Source: Scilla litardierei
Lineage: Eukaryota; Streptophyta; Magnoliopsida; Asparagales; Asparagaceae
DNA length: 64,000 nucleotides
Reading direction: 5' to 3'
Assembly (NCBI GenBank): GCA_030789695.1
Contig: CM061132.1
Location: 32,016,418-32,080,417 of the forward strand
The position numbers and the translations under genes are program-made. This document shows, piece after piece, positions 55,202 to 64,000 of this stretch (position 1 is its first letter; every line of letters starts with the position of its first letter). The notes under the pieces are model-generated. The model ran no database searches. It had not been told where the DNA came from and saw only the letters and a list, made by a program, of their open reading frames with translations.

Positions 55202-56776
55202 TATTGGGTTTTATAGGTCCTTAGGGCAATAAAATCGACATCTGGCCTAAGTCGGGCGGACGACGAGATCAAACAAGCAGCGAAAAAACAGATTTAAAAC
55301 AATTTTAAATCGAGCCCTAAAGAGAACAAACCCTAGCCATGATCTCTACTATCTCGGGGTTGGGTCCGACCAACCCCTAACGATAGATTTATCTAACAGT
55401 TGCAATTATAAACGCATAAATTAATAAACTACATACCTTTCACTTTGTTTCGGCAGAATACGAAGCGTCGTTTTCAGCAACATGTCTTATTCCCCGAGCA
55501 GCTTCTCCCAAGCCAAACCGCGTCCTGAGCCGCACCTCATCTCAAGCAGAATCGCTTTTCGAACCGCACCACGTCCCGAGGCGAGCAACACCCTTGTCGC
55601 CAGCCAACCACGTGCCAAAGAAAGTTTCACCTTGAGTGGATCCTCTGTCAAGACTTTGGATCCGATCCAAACCCCTTCGTCGCTTTGCTAGAGCCCGATT
55701 AGGAGCAAGGAAGAATTTAGGGAGAAGAGCGAATATTTTCTTTAAGCTCAGATCCGGGCTTGCTCACGTTTAATGGAGCTACTCAGATCTGGAGCTTGGG
55801 ACGAGTTTCAAGGAAGGAGGTAGACCCATATTTATATAGGCAGCTGACCCATCCCCTTCACTCAATTTTCGATGTGGGACTAAATGTGTTTGGAGAGTTT
55901 TCTTAACATACAACATGCATTTCACAAATGCAATGTTGGTTAATTAAATCCCTTCCACCATTGATCTCCAAGAGCGATATCACACATCATTACGAAGAGC
56001 GTTGAATGGTGAACGCGTAGGAAGAAACGGCACCCATTTCGAGTCTGTTTGACCCCTCAAACGAGGCTCCAAAGTCATCCCAAAACCATGCTTTGCGAAC
56101 AACACCAGACGCCAGAAAAAATCTCATTTTAGGTTCCAAACCCCTCTTATGGGGCCACAGCATGGGCCCCACAGATCTGACGTGCACGCATAGGGCTAGG
56201 TGCCTTCCTGCATTCGCGGGTGGGCCCCAGCCCGCCTGGGCTGGGGCGCCCGCCCGCAAGTGCAGGTGGGCTTGACCCGCCCAGTTGGCGGGCAGGTCAA
56301 GCGCATGCCCTTGCGGGCGGGCCCGACCCACCCGCTGGGCAGGTCAGGCACCCGCCCTGTTGGGCGGGCCCTGACCCGCCCAGCTTTGGGCAGGAGGGCC
56401 TGCCCCCTGGGCTGGGAACCCAGGCCCAAAACTGGCATGGGTGCCAAGCCCAATTGGGCTGGCGCGCCCAGCCCCTTTAGGAATGGGCGCGCCCAGCCCC
56501 TTTGGGACTGGGCTGAACCTTAAAGAAGGTTCCCCTTTAGTGCTATTTTAGCTCCAGCGTTTGGCGTCCGTTTTGGACGCCGTTCGAACCTGGATTTTGA
56601 CCGAGACTTTCACATCATCCAGATAACCTTTTCCTTGCGTTTACTGTATTATATTTGGTCGTAAACATTTTAAGACATATTTAATTCCCTTTGCATCATA
56701 TGCAAAATTCCCACATCTAATAATTAAATCTATTTGCATCAAATACAAATGAACTGAGGGCATACACCCCTCAACA
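55202..56776 (-). repeat. Copia 5' LTR (about 1.58 kb)
   Basis: On the minus strand it starts TGTTGAGGGGTG at 56776 and ends CCCAATA beside the primer binding site. A TATA box CTATATAAATA lies at 55829-55839. The part at 56200-56520 is a GC-rich patch of loose 'gcccgcc' and 'gggcgg' repeats whose long frames are compositional. Only the first 20 or so bases resemble the LTR fragment at 52043, so the two may not belong to one element. Confidence 0.65.
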
Positions 56777-57322
56777 AAAACAAGCCATAAAAACCTGATG
56801 TGAAGATTTTCCACTTGAAATAAAAGTATCCCAGAGAGGAACGTCAAATAAGATATGCAAAATTAAAAGTGGTTGACTGTACTTCCCTGGAAATAGGTTT
56901 CTAGTCTTGTGTACTAAGACAGCTCTTTCCTTGGTAGCATCTCCAAGCATCTCAAGTAACCTCTCAAGATTCTCCTCAGGCGACTCCTCGATGTGCTCCT
57001 CTGCAAGTTCGTCAAGCAGTGACACGTCCAAGCATACCTCCGGTCCATAATCATATGTGTGCTGCAAAAGGTACGGCGAGTCAAAAATATCTGAATCAAA
57101 ATAAATATCAAATGGAATACGTGATTCAAAAATGGAATGGGTAAAAATATCTCCCTGAGTGGGTGCAGTAAGCTCTGGTGGATGGTCATCTGCCGTAGTG
57201 AATGGTGGAGGTGACTGCGGAAGCTCAACTAAAAATGGGCAAAGCTCAGGCTCCATGTAAATATATGTATCCTCGTCCCGGATAGTGTCCTCCTCAATGG
57301 TCTGCTCCAGCTCCACTAGCAC
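56777..57322 (-). pseudogene. Unrecognised acidic frame in a LARD-like relic (part 2)
   Basis: A minus-strand frame of about 180 codons, rich in Glu, Asp, Pro and Leu. It has a 'YIYMEPELCPF' segment and near its end 'ILFDVPLWDTFI', which loosely recalls 'FDYFDDYIWNTFI' in the acidic frame of the LARD element at 47807-48622. Its lower end runs into the Copia LTR at 56776. I know no function for it. Confidence 0.4.
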
Positions 57323-57356
57323 GGCCTCCTCAACAATGTCACATGGTGATGCAGGC

Positions 57357-57956
57357 CTAACTCATGTGACTTGTAGGGAGAGTGATGACGGTACATACTG
57401 GCTCTGCAGCAACACATCTAGAGTGTCTCATCACAGTTCTCTCATCAGAAGTGGATGCATCAGTGCCAGTTGTCGTAGTCCCATCTTTGGTGGCAATGTG
57501 GAAATGCAAAGTATCTCCCCCAAGCTGAATGTAAATGTCCTCCTCAATTGTACCTGCAGCTGAGACATAGTTCATAATAAAATTTATAACTTCTTGTTCA
57601 TATGACTCATATGACGCGACGACTAATGAACCAGTAAAGCGAGCGTCATCCAACATGCATGCCAAGGCTGATGTCGTATATAGATCAGTGAAGTTAGTCA
57701 TCTTCAGCCTCCTCACGAACTCCAATGAAGGTCCATGTAAGCTACCAGTGAAGTTGCCAAAGAGCACTAAGTCATCAAACCCATGGCCAGGCACTTTTTG
57801 CAGCAAACCATCGAACCTGTACAAGGCTTTACAGAAGCATTCTCTGTTGGCCTGCTTGAATGTGGCAATGTTTGCTTGGTCTAGACAGTATTGTATAAGC
57901 ACCTTCACTCCAAATGGGGAAGTCATCGTTGCACCAAAATATACCTGATCACGCAA
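57357..57956 (-). pseudogene. Unrecognised 199-codon frame in a LARD-like relic (part 1)
   Basis: The minus-strand frame contains 'VLIQYCLDQANIATFKQANREC', 'KVPGHGFDDLVLFGNFTG' and 'DARFTGSLVVASYE'. It matches no family I recognise. It is followed, after a frameshift of uncertain position, by the acidic frame at 56777-57322, the same order (ordered domain, then acidic tail) as in the LARD element. No signal peptide or membrane segment is seen. Confidence 0.4.
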
Positions 57957-58079
57957 AGATAGATAACCAGGAATAGAACGTCAGTGGCACAAAAGAGATA
58001 ATAATAATAATAATGAAGTGGTAGTGTGGGAAAAAAATCTATTATTATTTATATTTTTATTTTTATTCGTAATCTAAAC

Positions 58080-58368
58080 AACCTAATTATGATAACCGGA
58101 CTCAAACTGAACTACCTCCCTGGACACGAGAATGCACACCCCCAAAAAGGTATGCACACCCTCACCACAAGTGCAAGGGTGTCAATGCAATATATTCCCG
58201 ATGAGTTCGGGGACGAATCCACAGGGAGGTGGTGAATCTGAGTACCGGCGAATCCTAGGTTGGTTTACTAGACTACGTGTTTATTGATGGAGATGGATTA
58301 CGAAGGGGGTCATAATGGCAATGGAAGTGAAATATGAGGGTGTCACGATCAACAAGGCATAACCTATC
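58080..58368 (-). repeat. LTR edge and degenerate primer site of the LARD-like relic
   Basis: The plus strand has 'cacaagtgcaagggtgtc', 'gatgagttcggggacgaatc' and 'cacagggaggtgg'. This parallels the LARD LTR start ('cgcaagagtccg', 'tcgaatcctcgggagg'). Next to it is a diverged site with 'tttttgggggtg' and 'ccagggaggtag'. It suggests the 5' LTR of a related minus-strand element cut off at 58369 by the SIRE insertion. Confidence 0.4.
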
Positions 58369-60414
58369 TGTTGGAAGCAACGATCTAGGATCTTTAGTTT
58401 GATGATGACAAACGTGTGTGTTACTATTTAACGTGTGTGCTAAGTGTGTTTAGGGATGGCAATGACGTAAATTCTTCAAAGTGATGACTATCAATTGTTG
58501 GAGAAATTGCTAGACAATTGGACCTAATCATAGAGCTATACACATAGCAAAGATGACTTGGTCAAGATGAAGAGATGGGAGAGATCTCATATCAAATCAA
58601 TTTGTAATTTGATCAAATCAATTGTGGATATTTGTTCAAACCCAATTCCTATTCAAACTCCTAATCAAATCCCATATTGATTGGGTCAAATTTCTAAGTA
58701 GTTAGCAAAACCCTATCCCTTTCAAAACCCTAGCTATTCCTATATAAACCAAGCATCAAAGGCTAAAGATGTGTGCGGCAACAAAAATCAAAAGGGGCAG
58801 CCAAAAACAAAATTCTCCAAGGCCACAAGACTTCGGCCATGCAAATTCTTCCATACAACACAAAACCCTAATCTCCATAGCCCAAAGCTTTAATGTCCAT
58901 CATCCGCATCATCACCAAAGAGTAATCACGCACAAATTCTCAAAGGACAGAAGTCCCACAAATTCTCGAAGGAGAAAAGAGAAGGCCTACTCACACAAAT
59001 TCTTCCGGCAAAAGCCTTTATCTTCTTCACAAAAGAGCTCCACGCCCAAGTCTTCACGAAGCAGCAAGCCTCGCCGTCGTCTACACATCAACGCATCTCC
59101 TAGCAATCGACGTCGATCATCAGCAAGCCCTTGCATCATCGGAGTTCCCTCGTCGCCGAAGCTTGCTACCGTCTAAACTGCGCCCACCATCGAGGAGAAG
59201 TCGAAGCGTCCGTCATTCGAAGAACCCACAGCTCGCTGCTACCATCGATAAGGCGTGGGCAGTAACATCATCGAACAACCCTACCCGCTGCCAACTACCA
59301 CTAGAGAAGACAACAAACCGCCGTCGAAGCAAAGTCGGAGAAGTTCGAGAGCGCTGCTGTAATCTGTCGCCGTCGAGAGGAGGTGATCGCCTTCACGCTG
59401 CAGTGAACCGCCGTCGTCGGAGAAGTCAAGAGGTGTGAAGATTTTCCGCTGAAGAGAGCTGTACGTCGAAGAGCAGTTCATCGTCGAAGCTCTCGAGAGC
59501 ACCACCGGAGTCATCCGAAGTCACCGTTGCCGTCGATCAAAGATCTGTCCGGAGCGCTTATCATAGTGAAGTCGGAGAAGTCAAATCGAAGCGTCGCTTG
59601 GAGTTCACCGCCGTCGAGCTCTCGCCATACGAACGTTGTCATGCGCTCGTCGCTGTGGAAGATCGAAGAAGTGCCATCGACGGTGAAGTCGACGCTGTTA
59701 CGCACAGCATGCCCTAATTTGTTCGGAGGATGCTGACGTGTACGAGCCTTGCACAAAAATGAGAAGAGATTGCTGCTGACGTGGATTATTAATGGATTGT
59801 TGTGCGCACAGACTGCTTATTAATTGATTTTGAACTGAATTGTTATACGCACAGACCAGAGTGCTATTTGAGACAGATTAAGATCTAGGAGTCGGATCGA
59901 GACACCGTTTGTGTCAAACTGGAACTGACGACGTGCTGATTAACAGAGACGCCTACACGGACACGAACTGAGCATTTCTAAACCATTTACTCTTTATGTT
60001 CGTGTATTAGTGTAACGATCTCTGTAGGGAAAATTTTTACCAATATTCGTGATTATTTTGGACTTGTCTGGTTGGGGCTAGACAAGAGGGTCTTGACATG
60101 TTGGTGCAGTCAAGATACGCATTTACTAGGTTGATAGAGTTCTGCACTTTGGTGAGTGTGGTACAATCTAGGTGGGGAGTTGGAGCTAGGACCACATTAT
60201 AGGTGTACAGAAAGAACTTATTAATGCTAGTATTTGCTTGGGGCTGGACGTAGGTCGTTGGTGCGACCGAACCAGTGTAAATCTGTGCATACTCTGTGAT
60301 TGTTTCATATTTACTCTGGTTATGCTTCTAACTGCGTGTGATTTCTCGTGGGTTGCACGAGAATTTTTTATTAGCCTATTCACCCCCACCTCTAGGCTAG
60401 GATCAGATCCAACA
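58369..60414 (+). repeat. 5' LTR of the SIRE-like element (2046 bp)
   Basis: TGTTGGAAGCAACG...GATCCAACA. TATA box CTATATAAACC lies near 58740. The stretch 58770-59750 is GC-richer and contains frames of up to 135 codons, which are likely not genes because they lie in the R/U5 leader. It is not the same family as 2554-4275 but has the same design. Confidence 0.85.
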
Positions 60415-60416
60415 AG

Positions 60417-60428
60417 TGGTATCAGAGC
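60417..60428 (+). promoter_or_regulatory. Primer binding site (initiator tRNA-Met type)
   Basis: TGGTATCAGAGC two bases after the LTR end, complementary to the 3' end of plant initiator tRNA-Met. Confidence 0.9.
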
Positions 60429-60457
60429 AGGTTTTAGGATCTGACCTAGCTTTGACC

Positions 60458-62397
60458 ATGGATCACATTGATCGTGCTTTTGCTGAGAGTCAGTCCATAT
60501 CACGTCCCCCTAGATTTAATGGAGTAGATTATGCTTATTGGAAAAATCGAATGAGAATCTACTTAATTTCTATTGATTATAAAGCTTGGCAAATTGTTGA
60601 AAAAGGCTATAAACCACCGGTCGTTAAAATTGAAAATGTTGAGATGATTAAACCTGATGATAAATGGGATGACAATGATTGGAGACTTTATTCTCTTAAT
60701 GCTACAGCTATGAATGCTCTCATTTGTTCATTAAATAAATCTGAATTCAATCGAATCTCTCATTGTCTAACTGCGCAGGAAATATGGCATACATTGGAGG
60801 TGACGCACGAGGAAAAGTCACAGGTGAAGGAGTCTAGACTTGCACTTCTGAGCATAGAGTACGAGGGATTTCACATGCTACCATCAGAGACCATATCAGA
60901 GTTGTTTGCGAGATTCACCAACATCGTCTACAAGTCTAGCTCACTCGGTAAGCCATATTCTAGCCTTGAACAGGTGAGAAAGATATTAAGAGTGATGCCA
61001 AGCTCTTTCAGCCCTAAAGTCACTGCCATCCAAGAAGCGAAGGATCTATCACAGATGAGAGTGGAGGACTTGATAGGTAATCTAATGTTCCATGAGCTTG
61101 AATTGCAAAATATTGAAGAAAGAGAGAAACCTGAGGAGAAGGAAAAAGCTTCAAAGCCACTTGCTCTGAAAGCTAGCGAAGATGATGATGATAATGATGA
61201 GATGGCGCTAATGGTTAGATATTTCAGAAAGTTTGTCAGAACTCCTCAAGGAAGATTAGAAATGCATATAAGGTTCATTCGCTCTAACACGTTTAATTAT
61301 GATAAACATTCTTCTGAACAAGATTCTGCTAATATAGTTGAATGCTTCAAATACAGGAAAAAGGTACACTTCACGAAGCAATACAGACAAGAGACTGCTC
61401 AGGTTGCTAAATATAAAGGAAAAGCCAAGATGCTTACTTGGGACATGGACATCGAAGCTGAGGATGAGGATGAAGAGGTGGTAGCACACTCCGCTGTCGT
61501 CTGTTTAATGGCAAACAACGATGAGGTAAATTCCTTTACTAAAGCTGAATTGTTAGATGTTTGTAAAGGAATGCAAAAAATGAGATTAATGAGCTAGAAC
61601 TCACGTTGAATGATTATAGGGATGCTAGCTTTAAATTACAAAAATAAAACTGACATTTCTGATGAAGTGGATATTCTTAAAGAGAAACTTGTTGCATGTA
61701 ATGCTAAAATTGTGTCACTAGAAAAAGAAAAAGTTAGCATGCCTGAAAAAGCTACTTGTCTTAATTGTCATTCCTTGTTGAGTGAAATTAGCATGCTTAA
61801 TCAAGATTTAATTAAGCTCAAAACTGAAAAGGATAATATGATTAGAGAGCTTAATGATAAAATGTGCATGTTAAATAACGATCTTAAAAGGAAAATGGTT
61901 GAATTTGAAAAGGAGGAGGAAAACAAGAGAGCTTTTATAAGTAAATGTACACTCAGAATTCATATCTCTCTCAATTCGACGGCATTCTAAAGTCAGTCGA
62001 AAGGCAACTTCCTTCCCTCTGCTTGTGGATGAGAATAAACTATTAAAATCCAAAGTTTCCAGTCTAGAATTGTCATTAAGAAAATTTTCAATTGGTAAAC
62101 ATTCGTTGGATACCATACTTGAAAATCAGTTATATGGCAATAATAGAAGATGACTTGGATTTGGTTTGGAAAAACGTTGAAAAGCCCAAATTTAAGAAAT
62201 TCCACAATGTGCCTTCTATTATGAAAAATATGCATGCAAAGTGTTTTACTTGTGATAGTGTTGGTCACACATCCTATTATTGTAAGTTTAGAAACACAAA
62301 CATAAAGTTCAAACAAGTGTGTGTTCCTAAAACTTTATTGGCTAACACTAGTGGACCTTGTTGGATTCCACGGTCACACTTAACACCTTTCATGTAG
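60458..62397 (+). pseudogene. Gag of the SIRE-like element, frameshifted
   Basis: It starts at ATG 60458 ('MDHIDRAFAE'). The N-terminal part has the DUF4219-like 'RFNGVDYAYWKNRMRIYL', then the UBN2 capsid region ('AQEIWHTLEVTHE', 'ETISELFARFTNIV'). A first zinc knuckle ('CFKYRKKVHFTKQY') has lost its second and third Cys. The frame stops at 61597. It continues in another frame (61610-61990) as a strong coiled coil ('LKEKLVACNAKIVSLEKEK'), and then again (62092-62397) with an intact CCHC knuckle 'CFTCDSVGHTSYYC'. At least two frameshifts make it non-functional. Confidence 0.85.
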
Positions 62398-63426
62398 GTG
62401 AGGTGGAGATTTGGCGAGGGGCAATGAATTGAAAATCTCATTCTTTTATCTCCTTAGTCAAATAGCGACGCGAAGGTATATTTCTTTTCCATCTTTGCAT
62501 TAAGTGCATACCTTCATAGTTTTTTGTGTGTGTGCTTGATTTAATCATAGTTTGTGTGCTTGTGTGTTTTGTTTGCTTTTTAGGTTTGTTTTAGTTCTTT
62601 ATAAAAGAAAAACAAAAAAAATTGAAAAACCAAAAATAAAAAAATTGCGCTTAATGAATACCTTTTTATGATTCATTATAAGTGGTATTTCTTGAATGTG
62701 TATTCATATCCTTGCAGAAATCATTGTATTATTATTATAACTACATGTGCATGTTAGATACTATTTAGTAGCCATGACATGCTTCGTGAAATGATTAATT
62801 TGATTTCTACACCTACATACTCACTTCCACGAATATTAAGCTTGTTGTACATTTGGAGATTCTTTTTATGAATATTGGAAAGTGAATGTAGGATGAATAA
62901 AAACTAAATATTCTAAGGGATATGATGTGTATTGCCATGGATGAAAATTGAGCACAAAAGAATTGGAAATGAAAAAATATATACGTGAACTTTGCTCCGT
63001 ATGAAAAATGGATACAATTCATAGCAAATACACTACCCACGAGTATCTAACATATGCTTTATGGGTAATATTTAGCGTTGGTGTACTTTACTCGTTAAGC
63101 AATGTCAACCCCTCATTTAAAAGTCCTTTTAGGCTAAGCTTTCGGGTTTGGTAACTTGAACTCATTTATAATGAGGTGGGAAAAATCAATCCTAGTGAAA
63201 TTCATGTTAACTGGAAAATGTGGATTGTTTTGGTTGATGTTCTAAATCGAATCTCCCGTTGTACTTCAATGTTTATATTATCACACTTACACATTGGTGG
63301 TGAAGTCTAAATTATGATTTTCTATGAACTTGAATTGCTTACTTTATGAAAAATGACATGCAAGTGCTAGATATAATTTATAATGCTCTATTTTTGCATG
63401 TGATTTTATTTTGACTTCATTAGTCC
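62398..63426 (+). other. Non-coding internal region of the SIRE-like element
   Basis: AT-rich, without a reading frame above 75 codons. It contains an A-rich tract at 62605-62645 ('aaaaacaaaaaaaattg'). Protease and integrase should begin about here, so pol has been lost or lies beyond the Gypsy insertion. Confidence 0.5.
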
Positions 63427-64000
63427 TGATACGTCTATTTTGCGGAGGGCCAACAGCATGGGCCCAAAGGCGCAGCCTACAACGCGAAATCGTGGGGGGC
63501 CAAGCCCACCCAACGAAGCCCATAAGAGGACCCCGAACATCGATCCGACCCGACCCCGGAAACGCGCGAGTCACTCGCTCACTCCAGCGATAACCGTTCC
63601 CCCAGGCCCGCTGCCACTTAATGGCTGTTATGGGGAGGTGCTGGCATGGCGCGGGGAGTGGCGATGGGGAGGCGGATTGAGGGGGCACGATTGGGGGCGG
63701 ACGAAGGACGTGAGTCATGGGTGGTCGCGACGAGAGGCCTATAAAAGGACTAGGAGGACGACTGAACAAAGGACCGCATCTCAGGTAACAAAACCTAAGG
63801 TACTCCATCAATGACCTAGTTCCCCCACTTCATCTCCTTCCCCCTGCTCGCGCCGGAGGACGCCGTTCCGATCTCCTCTCGAGTCGAACCGTCCCCGCCG
63901 AGCCTCCTCTTTCAGACTGTCATCTGACTTAGGCATCGGAGGGGATTTGGCCGGAACCAAGGTCCGGCCTCCCTGACGAGTGTTCTCGTCTGTTCAGGAA
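63427..64000 (+). repeat. Diverged LTR of the pol-less Gypsy family, cut by the window end
   Basis: It starts TGATACGTCTATTTTG and then matches 37268-38232 over most of its length with many differences ('atggggaggtgctggcatgg', 'gcatcggaggggatttggcc'). It has an intact TATAAAAG at 63740-63747. The rest of the element lies beyond the window. Confidence 0.85.
63740..63747 (+). promoter_or_regulatory. TATA box of the Gypsy LTR
   Basis: TATAAAAG. The two LTRs at 37.3 and 43.8 kb read TACAAAAG at the same place. Confidence 0.65.

Larger units (their letters stand above)
58369..63426 (+). mobile_element. SIRE-like Copia element, 5' part
   Basis: A 2046-bp 5' LTR, a primer binding site, a broken gag with coiled coil and zinc knuckle, then about 1 kb of non-coding sequence up to a Gypsy LTR at 63427. 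No pol is seen before the interruption. The large LTR and the gag with coiled coil are typical of the SIRE/Maximus group. Confidence 0.8.

Noticed and set aside
56200..56523. Gly/Pro-rich frames near a GC patch
   Set aside because: A loose 'gcccgcc' repeat patch within a Copia LTR; open in several frames.
58769..59756. Ser/Arg-rich frames of 80-135 codons in the SIRE LTR
   Set aside because: They lie downstream of the LTR's TATA box, inside a sequence bounded by TG...CA and a primer site. The composition resembles a leader, not a protein.
1..64000. tRNA, rRNA or snoRNA genes
   Set aside because: No cloverleaf with A and B boxes or rRNA core sequence was noticed. Primer sites resemble tRNA ends but are only 12-18 nt long.

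Overview
The window reads as nuclear DNA of a flowering plant. It is a dense nest of LTR retrotransposons (Copia and Gypsy classes), with one small island of host sequence at about 4.3-7.2 kb. That island holds a single convincing host gene, a 76-codon precursor of a PIP/PIPL-type secreted signalling peptide on the minus strand. I see no rRNA, tRNA, CRISPR or prokaryotic-type feature. The species cannot be named from this sequence.

Layout. 1-1952: 3' end of a Copia element and its LTR. 1953-4275: 3' end of a SIRE-like Copia whose LTR carries a hAT-type MITE (3722-4184, 8-bp target duplication). 4276-7161: host island with the peptide gene. 7167-27878: a minus-strand Copia (A) with 173-bp LTRs and target duplication 'cattc'. 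It is split inside its RNase H by a 13.5-kb composite Tekay-type chromovirus (8047-21550, duplication 'gatag'). That chromovirus has 3-kb LTRs, and its 3' LTR was hit by two solo LTRs of related families (13899-16328 and 18241-21062, each with a 5-bp duplication). 27884-29400: no gene. 29400-30591: remnant of Copia C, interrupted by Copia D.

Copia D is a Tork-like element on the minus strand running from 30592 to about 51390. It is cut by a solo SIRE-like LTR (33786-35749), a pol-less Gypsy element (37268-44775, duplication 'cattg') and a large LARD-like non-autonomous element (44941-50926, duplication 'cttac'). 51391-56776 holds decayed Copia remnants. 56777-58368 is a relic resembling the LARD. 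58369-63426 is a SIRE-like element with a 2.05-kb 5' LTR and a broken gag. 63427-64000 is the start of a second, diverged LTR of the pol-less Gypsy family.

How the parts relate. The order of insertion can be read from the target duplications. Most coding regions are dead through C-to-T type nonsense changes (inferred CAG to TAG and CGA to TGA), frameshifts, duplications and nested insertions. The most distinctive unit is the Gypsy element at 37268-44775. It keeps a long gag with an RS-rich N-terminus but has no protease, reverse transcriptase or integrase. In place of pol it carries a 90-bp tandem repeat and an antisense gene with its own TATA box and two short GT-AG introns. It would need enzymes supplied by another element in order to move.
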